Source: Plicaturopsis crispa FD-325 SS-3
Lineage: Eukaryota; Basidiomycota; Agaricomycetes; Amylocorticiales; Amylocorticiaceae
Assembly (NCBI GenBank): GCA_000827205.1
Contig: KN832554.1
Coordinates: 737,263 to 801,262, forward strand
Length of the DNA: 64,000 bases
Direction: 5' to 3'
Under the pieces are notes generated by a model that did no database searches, was not told where the DNA came from, and saw only the letters and a program-made list of their open reading frames with translations. Below are positions 32,344-43,875 of this stretch, in pieces; position 1 is the first letter of the stretch; every line of letters starts with the position of its first letter. The position numbers were made by a program, and so were the translations under genes.

Positions 32344-33582
32344 GAGGGAATGGCGCGTCCATGAGATCATAACCGTTTGGACCACTGTTACTCAGCGATT
32401 CTACAGGGATCGAGAACGATCGCAGAGAAATATCTTCCCAAAAGAAACAGGCGCATGTACATGTGCTGCTTGCTAACCACGCACGAAGATGCCTGCCGGT
32501 AGATCGTCCAAGGACTCATTTTTTGTGTTTCCGGGTGGTAGTTGTTTCCAGCTTAGCTCAGAGATAGCAGTGAGTCAGATTTTGTGGTTTGGCAGTGCAG
32601 TGAGACAGTATCCTGTTGTACTTGAGTTGTGTCGATGTCAGGCGTTGGCAGGAAAACAAGACGCGCCAGTATGACGATCTCCGGCAAAGGACATCTTGAA
32701 CGCCGGAGGCTCGAGATGAGATCTCGAGCTCTGAATCATCTTGCGGTTTCCCGAGCGACTCAGGCTGAAGCTGAGTAACAAGTTGCCAAAGATTGGATGA
32801 AACGATCCACGAATGGCTTGCGACGTGCCAAGTGATCACCTAGCCATACATGCTCAGCATTTCCGTGCAAATATTGGCACGCACTCAACGCCAACTGCAG
32901 GTGAAAATTCGGAGATGCGGAATCAAATCTACCACTTAGATCTGTTGTTATCTACGCGGATTGCGTCCGAAGACCTGTTCTTGCAGTCTCAGGTTGCGTG
33001 TACCAACTGGACCAGGATGCTGAGGAGCTGACCAGAGCGTACAACGTTGCCCGGGTAGCTGCACATCGTTTTCAATGCGCGCCTTACTCATCTCGGTGTT
33101 CTTATAGTATACGCGCTTAGTGCCAAAGTCTCTCGCTTGCCGTAGCCCGTGTCCAGTCAAATCGCAGGGACTTGGTAAGCTGTACAACCCGAAATTAACA
33201 TGCCAGTGAGCGCTGAGCAGTCGAAGGTGAGTACTCTCCTTTCCCCGGTGTTCAAGCGTAAACACTAATATGTCCTTCAAGTTTACTCGAGATAAGTAGC
33301 TAGCCGAGCCTTTCAACGAGGATCTTGAATGCAAGGCCTTCTCGCCCATTCACTTACGGGGACTTGAAAACCGAGTCGTTAGTCAGGAATCGCTTGCGTA
33401 GTTGGCAGCACACCAGCAGCGTCTCTCGGCAAGACACGTCTTTGCTCGTTCTTGAACTTACTGCTGCTGAGTGATCCAGGAAAGTGCCCCGCTTAGCGCA
33501 AGCTTGACCGCGACGCATTCAGTCCGAACGAGACCACTGACGTACGCGCGACACTCGAACTTCCCCTCTTGCAAAAACGCTT

Positions 33583-33593
33583 AAATACGTGCC
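33583..33593 (+). promoter_or_regulatory. Core promoter motif of DJ-1-like copy 3
   Basis: AAATACGTGCC, 83-93 bases upstream of the ATG at 33676. One base differs from the core of copies 1 and 2. Confidence 0.5.
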
Positions 33594-33675
33594 ATTTACC
33601 GCACAATGCAAGCATCCCCTCATCTACCCCCTCTTGCGTTTAACCACCACACACACTCCATTCCATTCCACAAAC

Positions 33676-34656
33676 ATGCCTTCCCGCATCCTATTCGTAT
33701 TGACGTCCGTCAACAAGACCCTAACCGGTTCCCAAACTGTGCGTATCCGTGAACAGCATGTTTGGTTTCAGGGGCTCATGAATCGCATGCACGCAGGGAT
33801 GGTACTTGCCCGAGGCTGCACACCCGTACTACGAGCTCGTCGGCCACGGCCACACCGTCGACTTTGCGTCCCCCAAGGGCCCCAACCCGCCTGTGGACGA
33901 GTACAGCGTGCAGGTAACGTCACCCCTCCCGTACTCGGAATCTGCCAGTGCGGGCCGTTGTCTGACGCCGGCTACTAGGCTTTCACGGACGACGAGAGCG
34001 TCGCGTTCCTCAAGGATGAGACCGTCCAGAAGAAATTGGCGACGACGCTGAAGCTGTCCGACGTGAAGGTCGAGGACTACGACGCCGTGCTCTATGTTGG
34101 AGGTCACGGACCTGTCATCGATCTGCCCTTCGACCAGACCAACATCGCGCTTGCGAGTAAGGTACAAGTTGTTGCAGTGGTCCAAAGGCAATCGCATGCA
34201 ACTCACCGTTCCGAAATATCAGTTCTACCAATCCGGAAAGTACACCACAGCCGTGTGCCACGGGCCCGCTGCCCTCGTCGGTGCTACCGATGCTGCCGGA
34301 AAGTCCATCTTCGCGGGCAAAGCTTTCACGGGCTTTTCCAACGTCGAGGAGGAGCAAGTGCAGAAGGTCAAGGTCAGCTCGTTGTTCTCAATCAAATCAT
34401 GCGCTCCCGTACTCACCTAAGTAACTCTCTGTTAGGACATCCCATTCTTGCTTGAAGACAAGATCGCTAGCCTCGGGGGCAAATACGAGAAGGCTGCTGA
34501 ACCCTGGGCGGTAAGTCGACCGCAAAGTATGCACGGAATTATGCTGATCTCTACGTGCTCTAGCCACACATTGTCGTCTCGGGAAAGCTCGTCACCGGTC
34601 AGAACCCCGCGTCAGCCAAGCCTTTGGCAGTCGAACTGAACAAGTTGTTGGCTTGA
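33676..34656 (+). CDS. DJ-1/PfpI family protein, Hsp31-like (copy 3)
   Basis: Six exons at the same positions as copies 1 and 2. It starts MPSRILFVLTSVNKTLTGSQ, then YLPEAAHPYYELVGHGHT (catalytic Glu27), AFTDDESVAFLKDETVQ, VGGHGPVIDLPFD, TAVCHGPAALVGATDAAG (Cys-His pair), FTGFSNVEEEQVQKVK, IPFLLEDKIASLGGKY and VSGKLVTGQNPASAKP, ending LNKLLA. It differs from copy 2 at only scattered residues (for example LPFDQ against LAVDP, IASL against ISSL). The expected role is detoxification of methylglyoxal and other stress functions. Introns differ in sequence more than exons, so the duplication is not brand new, or exons are under stronger constraint. Confidence 0.9.
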
Positions 34657-34924
34657 GAAGCTATGAATGGCTCGGAGAAGGATTAGAAACAAATGCACCA
34701 TTTGTAACACCCGCGAAACTTGTCGAGAAGCCATGCAATCCTTATAATTACCCTTAATTACCTTGAGATATACGCATACGCGGAGCAGATCGACCTTAAG
34801 CCCGAGCCACGCGAGTGCTGCTACCAAATGATCCGTTGAAGGGTCGCTGCGAGGATATAAACGGCCCAATTACATTTTGCGTACAAAAAAACACACCGAC
34901 TATGCTGCAGAAATATAATCCTCG

Positions 34925-35873
34925 TCAAATATACGCCACCGACATTAACCACCCCTTCTTCAGTGCGAACCCGTCCAGCGCCTCTTTCGCGACAGATGCG
35001 AGATCGGGCGAGTCGAACAGCACCTGCGCCATCTTGGTTTTTACACCCGCAGCATTTGGCGTGGGGGACGGTGCGACTTGTGTGTTCTGAAAGCCCTTGT
35101 ATCTGTAGGTTTTCACCCGTTGTATCATCTCGGACAGAAAAATGGCAGGAATGGGTTGCTTACTGTTGGAACAATATCGAGAGCTCCTTGTCTGTAACTT
35201 CCTGCGGTAAATTTGTACACAGTAACCGTGCGGAGGGTGTTGTGGAGGGGGCATTCGCTTCCGGGGAGATAACGTGAAGCAGCCGACGACAAGTCAATAT
35301 AGATCGCTATGGACATACCTTTCGACGTCGCGGCCTCCTCCTCATCGTCGATCTCCATCTCCTCGCCGTCATCGTCATCGGCCTTCTCCCGCTTGGACTG
35401 CCGCTCGTCGTTCGCGCCGTCGTCGTCTCGCGGACGCTTGTCCGACGCTGGTGTGCCGGAGATGGTGATTTTGCCGTTGGGTAATTGCCGCGCGTTTGCA
35501 GAATTGGGCGGCACGAAATCGGGGTCTTCTCTCCGTGCGGTTGCATACGATTTCGACTTTGCGTAGTCGATGTGCTGCAATGACATTTAGCACGTCCTCG
35601 CGAAGCAAAGATCACGGGGGAACTCACTAGTGGTTTGTCGTAGAACACCATGCCCTCGCAAGCACGCAGCGCGGACGTCGCGCCTGCGAGATCGGTAAAG
35701 ACCAGGAATGCTTGCCCCCGCATTTTTGAAGTCTTAGTTGCGACTACATCGATGATTTTTCCATAGGTGGTGAAGAGCGCGAAAAGCTGCGATCGCAGTT
35801 CGTCCTTGTTTATTTTATCGTTCAGGTTATTGATGTACAGCGTTGTATTCGGCTGGTTTGAAGACGAAGCCAT
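34925..35873 (-). CDS. U1A/U2B''-like snRNP protein with two RRMs
   Basis: U1A and U2B'' bind stem-loops of U1 or U2 snRNA in the spliceosome. Exons: 35628-35873, 35319-35574, then two more to the stop at 34925. RRM1 is canonical: TLYINNLNDKINKDELRSQL, FALFTTYGKIIDVVA, MRGQAFLVFTDLAGATSAL and MVFYDKPLHIDYAKSKSY. The linker is acidic and Lys-rich (KREKADDDDGEEMEIDDEEE). RRM2 begins RLLCTNLPQEVTDKELSILF, continues with the FQNTQVAP and MAQVLFDSP regions, and ends GWLMSVAYI. The exon holding the start of RRM2 is preceded by acceptor CCGGAAG, giving a phase-consistent join. The sequence does not tell U1A from U2B''. It is divergent from the ceramide synthase gene. Confidence 0.87.
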
Positions 35874-36261
35874 AACGTCGAATCTGCAGAATTTTTGCAA
35901 GATAAAAGTCGAGTGGAACGTGGGTGGCGACGACGAGCGCGACTGGCGCCCCGGAATTATCGAACGCCAAGGCAGCTGCTAGATTAGTCTGATATTCCCA
36001 CGGTGTATTCTTCTAAATGGCCTGTCGCGAATGTTCGTGCCTTCTTTCTTTTTTCTGCAGTGAACATAACCCCAATCCCTTTTTCCGTTCCCCGGACAAG
36101 GCCCACCGCTCTTTTCTCTCCCCGCTCAGCGTCGTCCGTTCACAACGACGCCCCGGCCGTGCTCTTATTCGCTAGCGACGCGATTTGGCACCGCAACGGG
36201 TCTCATAGCGCAAATATTGGCAGTACACGAAATTTGACGAGGCATACCCTTTCCGTCAATC
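35874..36261. promoter_or_regulatory. Divergent promoter region (U1A-like / ceramide synthase)
   Basis: 388 bases with C/T-rich tracts at 36035-36125. No distinct TATA box. No gene supported. Confidence 0.4.
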
Positions 36262-37535
36262 ATGGCCTCGCTGCAATGGCTGTCTCCATATCTAACCCCC
36301 TTCATCTCCCTGTCATATCCTACCAAACCGCCAGCGCACACGGACTCCTTCCACGATTCCACGTATTATGACACCGGGCCTCTGGATGCGTGCATCGTCA
36401 TCACCTGTATAGCCGTGATGGCGGTCCTGCGGGACATCGTGCGGATATTCATCACCGAGCCGTTCGCGCGCTGGATGACTTTGAGAAACTTGACGCGTTC
36501 GAAGACGCGCAAAGCCCTGGCGAACGGGAATGGGAACGGCGCTGTCAAGAACGGCGACGCGAACGGGCATGGGAACGGCCACGCAGCACCTGCTAAAATC
36601 CACGTCACGCGCAAGGAGGAGCGCGCCATGCGCCATAACGTCGTGAGGTTTGCCGAGCAAAGCTGGCCCGTGATTTGTTACACTGTAACTTGGTCCTGTG
36701 GTTTTGTATGTGCACGTCTCTTTCCCGACAAGCATCTCACTGACGCGCCGACTGTGTCTAGTACATCCATTATAATCTGCCCACTAGAGTCCTGGACCCC
36801 ACAGACGTTTGGCTCCGATACCCCCACGCCCCTATTGCCGGCACCGTCAAGCTCTTCTACCTATTCCAAAACGCCCTTTACCTGCATCAAATCCTCATCC
36901 TCAATGCCGAGGCACGCAGGAAGGACCATGTACAGATGATGACCCACCACGTCATCACCGTCGCACTCCTGGTGGCGAGCTATCTCTGCCACTTGACCCG
37001 CGTTGGATGCCTCATCCTGGTTATCATGGACTGGTGTGATATCTACCTCCCGGTAATTGGCTTCTCTCTCGTATGTTTCGTGAACTCACTCTCCTGTGTG
37101 TTACAGCTAGCAAAAATGCTCCGCTACATGTCGTGCACGACTCTCTGCGATATGACCTTTGTGTTCTTCCTCGTATCCTGGTTTGTGACACGACACATAC
37201 TCTTCAACATTGCTATATGGTCTACCTATGATACCGGGGTTCATCACCTCACGCCCGTGCAATGGAAATGGTTCATGATATTATTAGTCGCCCTGCAAGT
37301 AAGTAGTGTTCACCTACTGAGCCCGCGCTCTTGTCTGACTTTGTTTCCGCAGATAATCCAGATAATATGGTTCTTCATGATTGCGCGTGTAGCGTACAGA
37401 GTCGTTGCGGGGCAGAATGCCGAGGACACTCGCAGTGACGATGAGGGGTACGTTTCTTCTCGATATCTTGAGGTATCCGTTAATTGAGACGCATTGTGAT
37501 ATTTCAGTGACGATGAGGATGACAAGGCGAGTTAA
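36262..37535 (+). CDS. LAG1: Ceramide synthase (Lag1/Lac1, TLC domain)
   Basis: An ER membrane enzyme that N-acylates sphingoid bases with acyl-CoA to form (dihydro)ceramide. About six exons reconstruct. The N-terminal part has membrane segments (LDACIVITCIAVMAVLRDIV) and a Gly/Asn/His-rich loop (ANGNGNGAVKNGDANGHGNG). The TLC domain shows SWPVICYTVTWSCGFYIHYN, KLFYLFQNALYLHQI, and the Lag1 motif region with MMTHHVITVALLVASY (conserved His pair), then VIMDWCDIYLPLAKMLRY, DMTFVFFLVSWFVTRHI and IIQIIWFFMIARVAYRVV. The C-terminus is acidic (TRSDDE-SDDEDDKAS), a CK2-type tail as in yeast Lag1/Lac1. Confidence 0.9.
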
Positions 37536-37899
37536 GGATCCGCCTTGGCCTAGTCGGTGTTTATATGAGCGGGGGGAGGTATACATGGATCTGTTAATCG
37601 TCATGAGCGTTGGTGGCGTGTCTTGTAAATAACATAGTAGGATTTCTCTGTTTTATGTGCTTTCATGCGAGTATACCCAGTGTGTGCCAAACTGAACTGC
37701 TGAGACTCAGAGCAAGTTCGCGAACGTTCAGTCGGATCTCGGGAGACGCTGGCCCGCCTTCCTTATCGAGAGTATCTCCGCTGCACAGTTACGCTGCTGC
37801 TTTCCAGTGCACTGCGCGCGCGTACAGCTTAGCTATTTACCCCTCACACGATATCTAGTCCTTGTCGTTTTCTATTTCTTGCCTGCTACAGCGCACAAG
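37536..37899. promoter_or_regulatory. Intergenic region upstream of SNF7
   Basis: 364 bases between the ceramide synthase stop and the SNF7 start. No gene or clear element seen. Confidence 0.4.
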
Positions 37900-38794
37900 A
37901 TGATGTCTGGCCTCATGGGATACTTCGGTGCGAGGCGCGATCCCAAGCAGTCCGCACGAGAGGCGATCGTCACTCTGCGGCAGCAGCTGCAGATGATCGA
38001 GAAGAAGGAGGACCACCTGCAGAAGAAGATTGAGGACGAGACGCGCAAGGCGAAGGCGAACGCTGTTTCGAACAAGGCTGGTGCGTTGGTTGCTGTCGTA
38101 GGGGTGTGTGGGTGTGGTCGGTGCTGACAGTGGCCTGGGTGACAGTGGCAACTGCGGCTCTTCGTCGCAAGAAGGCGGCGTCGGATGAGCTCGATCGATT
38201 GGCGGGCACTAGACTGCAGCTTGAGATGCAAGTCAACACGCTCGAGTCGGCGAACCTCAACGCGGAGACGATGGCGGCCATGAGCAAGGCATCGAACGCA
38301 CTGAAGGTCATCCATGGCAAGATGTATGTGGTTTGCTTGCTCTCAAGCTCAATCCGCCCTGATGCAATGATTACAGGACCATGACAGACGTCGACAATAC
38401 CATGGCAGAGGTGATGGAGCAGAGAGAACTTGCAGAGGAGGTCGCACAAGCGATATCCAACCCCATGAATGCTGGTATAGATCTGGACGACGTAAGCACA
38501 AGGCCCTGTCACCGCTCTTTGCTGCTGCTAACAACTTTCTATACACAGGGCGAACTGGAGCGCGAGCTTGCCGATCTCGAGCAGGAGGAGCTGAACGAGC
38601 GTCTGATGGGTGCAGACCATGTCCCGGTGCATCATCCAGCAGGTGCAAACAGGGTCGAAGAGCGTGAGTGCTTTAGTATCTCGTTGACAATTTCAAGTGC
38701 CTAACCTCACCTTTCAGCTTCAGCACGAAGTCGGACAGCAGCCGAGCAGGAGGAGGCAGACCTTCGGGAACTGCAGGCTTCCCTCGCCATGTAG
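37900..38794 (+). CDS. SNF7: ESCRT-III subunit Snf7 (Vps32)
   Basis: Snf7 polymerises on endosomal and other membranes to drive scission. Five exons reconstruct about 225 residues. The N-terminus MMSGLMGYFGARRDPKQSAR with AIVTLRQQLQMIEKKEDHL is the membrane-binding start and helix 1, rich in Lys/Arg. It continues with VATAALRRKKAASDELDRL, LEMQVNTLESANLNAETM, ASNALKVIHGKM, VDNTMAEVMEQRELAEEVAQ and an acidic C-terminal part GELERELADLEQEELNERLM, ending with LRELQASLAM (MIM1-like, for Vps4 MIT binding). The net-basic first half and acidic second half are typical of ESCRT-III. Confidence 0.9.
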
Positions 38795-39265
38795 ACCCCC
38801 TCACATATACCTCCTGCACTCTAATCGTCCTTCCCTTCCGATGTAATCCAGCATTTACGCTCGTCCCGGGTCTTTCGTCGCGTCTTCAATTTGTCTTTTC
38901 TTCTCCCCATATCTGCGCACCTTGTCTCATTACCACGCCATCCAACGCAGCACCCTTACTGTATGTACCCCGACCGAAATGCTTAATTTTATCACGAATT
39001 AAGCGGCGAGGGTCATGGGCAAGAATAATAGACATTGCAGCCTGTACGTGTACACATTGAGCCAGGATTAAATTAATACCGTGCATATGCAGAATTGTGG
39101 GGGTGGTAAGTTATGGATATGGAGGGGTAGATGCATTTGACAGCGCCGACGAACAAAAAGAGCAGATACCTGAGAACCCGAGAAATAAGCCCGTTGAGGG
39201 ACGTCTACATGCAAACGAGGGTGGAGTAATGATCAAAGGTCCTTGCTGATCAGGCCCGGCCGGCG
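38795..39265. other. Convergent intergenic region (SNF7 / NEM1)
   Basis: 471 bases of two 3' flanks. AT-rich near 38960-39010. No gene seen. Confidence 0.45.
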
Positions 39266-40798
39266 TTATGAAAAACCTCGTATACCTAAAACTCGGCGGA
39301 CATCGCTAGTGAATCGTAACGAGTCTAGCACAGGGAGCAGGGCGAGCAGAGCCTCGTCTGACGGGTCGTGGGTCCATCCTTCTATGGGGATACCATTTGC
39401 TAGACACAAACGTGAGCCGGGATGCGCGAAGACGAGGGTGGCGGTACGTACCTTCATTAATACGATAGCTTATAGGCGAGTTGTCTATAAGACAGACTCG
39501 GGATAAATCCTCCTCGATAATAGACAGGTCCTTGGTATAAGACCCATTGGGAAGTTGTGTGCATGACTGCAAATATTGTGAGCAACAGAAGAAGGGCAGT
39601 CGGATGCACCATACCTCGCGAAACAAACGTCGGGCCAAGATCCCACGGCCCGCGTCCAGCCAATCTATGACAGGATCTGCGTATTCCTGCATGGACGCGG
39701 TGAATATCACGAGCGTGTACCATCCCGAGACCTAGCAGGCACACGCGCTGGTATGAGGACGGATAGGATCGAACAGCCAAAGCAAAGACCCACCTTTCTG
39801 AGAAAATAATCTACGAAAGGCCGCTTGTACACATGATACAGCGTGCTGCGACCGCCGAGAACGACCTCCACCACATGCCCGGTGCCCTTGTTCCTCCTCC
39901 CGAACTCGCCGAGCCCGAGCAGCCCTGTACCTCCCGAACCGGACGAATATATGGGTCGCGAAGTTGAATGGATAAGGGTCTCGTCGAGGTCAAGCACAAG
40001 GGTTTTCGGTACATGGAATGCAGTCTTGCGAGAAGACACCATGGCAGGCGTCGACGACCGTGATGACGCATCTGCCAAGTTTGGCAGGGACGGAAGGGTC
40101 CCTCCTGGATGTGACGACGTAGACGCATGGCTGGGCGACTCCTCTTGAGAGTCCGAAGTTAATACAGAATCCGAGCGCGACCGACCGAATTTAGGGAATG
40201 GGAAGGAGAGTCCGGATGGTGGAGGTGGGATTGGCGGGCGCAGCGGCTGCTCGAGTTCGTGCTGCGACACCGGCTTCTCGTCCTCAGTCTCCGTCGCAGT
40301 GTCCTTCTCCTGATCCTCAGCAGCAGATTCAACAGCAGCAGCAGCAGGTGGTTTGTTCCTGTGGCTGCTCTGCCAGAGGTCCCACCGCGTAAACGATGTC
40401 CAAGCGGTATGTATCGCGCACCAGAGGTATACGAACACGCGCACGATGCATATCCTTCTCAAGGCGTTCCCTATGCTCCATTTCGGTCGTGTGGAGGAAT
40501 CCGAGGTAGCCGATATCGATGGTCTGCGCGCGGCATCGATGACATGGAAGCTGCCCGGCGGGGACGAGTATGAACGTTTCGGTGGCGGCGAGCTCGACGC
40601 GCTCGGCGACGGTGGGGGGAATAGGAACGACTTTGTCGACCACGTCCGCACCCGTTTCAAGGACGGATCTGCGTCTTCGTCGAGGCGCGAGCGTCGATCG
40701 GATAGAAAAGCGGTCCTTTCGCCTGTGGGTGTAGAGGGCGGGGCGCGAGGAGAGGCGAGGACATCGAACTGACGCGCGATGTAGGTGAGGGAGTTCAT
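39266..40798 (-). CDS. NEM1: Nem1-type protein phosphatase (NIF/FCP1-like)
   Basis: Catalytic subunit of the Nem1-Spo7 complex of the nuclear envelope/ER, which dephosphorylates the lipin Pah1. Four exons reconstruct about 470 residues from ATG 40798 ([14 protein letters not shown], the usual fungal Nem1 start). Membrane-inserting helices lie around [19 protein letters not shown] disordered linker precedes the HAD-type catalytic domain: [12 protein letters not shown] (DxDx motif), [46 protein letters not shown] and [22 protein letters not shown], ending [12 protein letters not shown]. All catalytic positions of the DxDx(T/V) class are present. A longer frame opens upstream of the ATG but is not conserved in type. 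Confidence 0.9.
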
Positions 40799-41200
40799 AA
40801 GCTGTCCAGCGTGCGCGTGGCCAGGCCGTCGTCGTCGTCGTCGAGAACAGCGAGCACGGTCCAAGATGTGTAACGGTGAAGGAGTGTAAGGGCGAGATGT
40901 AAATATCAGGAAACGTTCCAGCAGGGGCGTGCCCTAAACTGGCTGTTTGCCACCGCTCACATTTTGGTTTTCGCCCCACGATTTTGCTCTCGACGGCCGC
41001 ACAGACCGCCCCAGCCCCCAGAATGCGTTTCTCTACAAAATCAGACCATTCTACATCTGCGACAGCGTCACTCAGGATTTTATTCGGATACACGCAAAAT
41101 ATATAGTCAAGTAGTCGCAGCTGTATGCGCAGTCCGTGCGTGCTGTTTCAAGCATGTGCGTGCGTGTCAAGACTCGGCAAGGATAGCGAATCTCGTGGTC
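40799..41200. promoter_or_regulatory. NEM1 promoter side and CYB2 3' flank
   Basis: 402 bases; no gene supported. The region upstream of the NEM1 ATG is open in frame (Arg/Ser-rich) but has no splice or domain support. Confidence 0.4.
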
Positions 41201-43597
41201 TCATGAACGTCCTTGTCCGCGATCCACGAACCGTACGAGGTCGGGCGTCAACTGCTCGATCTTCGTCACACCCAGTAGGCGCATCCCAGTCTGGATTTCT
41301 TCCCGCATAACTATAAACGACATTAGCTCTCTCTTACACGGAGAAAAAATCTGAGACGCACTGTCGATGACACGACGACAGCCTTCCTCGCCGTACAAAC
41401 CATTGGCATACAGGAACGCGCGACCAAGGCCGACGGCGCGCGCCCCCAGGCAGAGAGCCTTGATCACGTCGGTCCCGCGGGTAACGCCGCCGTCGATGTA
41501 AACTTCGTGGTCACGGATAAGATCGGGCCTACGGAGATGTAACTCGTGCAGGACTGTCATCGGTGCAGGCGAGCTAAATGAATTATCAGAAAACTGGTTA
41601 TTGGCTTTTTGCGAGGGATTTCTCACTAGTCGAGCGAGCGGCCACCGTGATTCGAGATGACTATGCCTTGTACGCCATGGTCGAAGGCCTTTTCGGCGTC
41701 CTAGGCAAGAGCAAAAACAATGAGCCAGGTTAATCTTCCAAGATGACAATCCCGACAAGCACCTCGACACACTGGATTCCTTTAATTATTAGCGGTAACT
41801 TGGTCAGCTGCTGTATCCATGGGATATCCTCCCCTGAATGCGAAGGGTTAAGCAAATCCAGAACCACAGCGGATCAAGGAATCTAGTAGTAGTACGCACA
41901 ACAGACGTCAGGGTCTTGGTAGCCCGAGATTGCCTACAAAAAAAATCAGTACGGCATTCATCCAGGGATATAGATCGGTGACATACATGTGCAACACCCA
42001 TTCCTTTACCCGATTTCGAGTCGCTGCTCGACGGGCCCTACATACCATAGCGCAGTCAATCAGCGCGTCGAGTCCAATTGTTAGTCCGAATCCAAGAGAA
42101 CCCACAGTAAAGTCGCCCTTCGCACGCTGGTCAAGCTCCCGCTTTCCTGGCACGGCAGAGTCCACGGTGAGTATGATCGCTCTGAATCCTTCCCGTTCCA
42201 CACGCTTGATGAGGTCTTCCGACGCTGCTCTGTCGCGGTTCATATACAACTTTGGCCAAAAATTAGAACCAGCCCATTCTCAAGACGCGAGAACGAACCT
42301 GGAACAGCAGGCTCTGATCTGGCCGTTTGACAGACATGACCTCGTCGATCGAGCAACTTGAGTTGTTCGATATCTTTGGAAATTCACAGCAATCAGATGC
42401 AAATTCGAGGACTAGCGTATGATCTCTACTTACGCCCTGCAATATGCCTTCCGCGCCAGCCGCGCGCACGAGGTTCATCTCGCCGTCTGGATGACCGAGT
42501 CGCGCAAGCGCAGCGGGGGCAATGAATATCGGCAGCGTCGACGTCGTGCCGAGGAGAGTCGTCGCCGTCGACGTGTCCGAGATCTTGTTTAGACTGTGAA
42601 GTCACGGATAGTTAGAATTTTAAATCGTCAACTGAGTAGAATAGGGCCAGGAATGACTTACACTCGTGGTCGGAACCAGAAACGCGTGAAGGATTCTCTG
42701 TTCTCGTGGAATGCTATGGGTGGGATTGAGGCCTCAGCTCTCGTGCTATCCCGAGCGCTAGTACACTCACTCATGTTATCGTCTCCTGCAGAGCGGTAGT
42801 ATGCCCAGGCCGTGGAGCTGAGTACCGTTTCCGCGAGTGACTTCCGCGGCAAGATTTCAATATATTGCATTCTCAATAATCAATGAGACACGTACCTCAA
42901 TTTCACGCAGATTGAGCACAGCAGAAGCAGGCGGGAGCGCTTCGCGCGCCTTTGCTATCCGAACCTCCTCCTCGCTGAGCTCCGTCTCCGCTGCAGGCAT
43001 CGTAGCCGGGTCGACTGGACCGATGTGGGCTTCTGGCGGGAGGTGCGAAAGTGTCCCCGGAGGATGAATAGGGACGAAGGCTTTCCTAAAACGCGACGTT
43101 ATTGCGAGCTTTCGATGGACGCAGGGTGTATACATACGTAGCGTCTTTCCCGGCATTCTTTAGCAGAACCGCAGTGCCTCCGGGGTGCCAGGGGAGGATG
43201 GACGTCGCGTCGTAGACCTGGCCGTCGATGATGACCCACAAGCTCTCCCGCGTATTGTGCTTCTGCACCTCCTCGTACGAGATGTACTCGGCCGCATGTT
43301 TGCTGGCACCGCCGACACTGGGTGTAGGCGCCGCGTCCATGTACACGGAATTGAGCAATATATGCGATGTCTAGGGCACGCTTAGCATGTCAACACTCCG
43401 CGTCACGAATCGCGCATACGCACTATTGCCCCAGCGACAAGACCCCCTGCAAATATCCTGCCCATGATACGATTTGCACCTCTTAACGACGCATCATACG
43501 ACCGAAAGCGAGCAACCTGCCCGCCTGCTCTGGTCAAAGCGCGAGTGCGAATAGACTGAAAAGCCCTGTAAGCCAGGCGCCCGTTCGACAGCGACAT
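41201..43597 (-). CDS. CYB2: Flavocytochrome b2 (L-lactate:cytochrome c oxidoreductase)
   Basis: Oxidises L-lactate to pyruvate in the mitochondrial intermembrane space and passes electrons to cytochrome c. About 13 exons reconstruct. The N-terminus ([20 protein letters not shown]) is an Arg-rich presequence, followed by a hydrophobic sorting segment ([11 protein letters not shown]). The cytochrome b5 domain has [20 protein letters not shown] and [17 protein letters not shown] (haem HPGG). The FMN domain has [99 protein letters not shown] and [20 protein letters not shown]. The catalytic His in SNHGGR and the binding Arg are present. Other FMN alpha-hydroxy acid oxidases are possible, but the b5 fusion argues for b2. 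Confidence 0.9.
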
Positions 43598-43875
43598 GGT
43601 GGTAATTAGAAACCAGGGGACTTTTCCCCGGCGCGGTTTATGTGCAAGAACGCGAGATGTCGTCGAATGGGCATGATGGTTTTTATTCTGTTCCAGCAAG
43701 GTTCTGGAGGAGGCGAGCTCTTGGACCCCGCATCCGGAACTCGGCCCGGTTCGCGCCCTGCCCCGCGAACGCATAATATTGGCGCTCAAGCTCCTCGTCG
43801 AATGGTAGACGTGACTTTTCAAACTGAGTACTTTGTCGTAAGTAAGGTACAACGGATTATCTGTACATTATTTAA

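Larger units (their letters stand above)
32267..33675. promoter_or_regulatory. Divergent region between DJ-1-like copies 2 and 3
   Basis: 1.41 kb with a core promoter motif near each end (32333-32343 minus, 33583-33593 plus). The central 1.2 kb holds no supportable gene; open frames such as 32948-33349 minus are short and featureless. Confidence 0.45.

Noticed and set aside
32813-33349. Short frames between DJ-1 copies 2 and 3
   Set aside because: No similarity to any family I know and no promoter or splice context.
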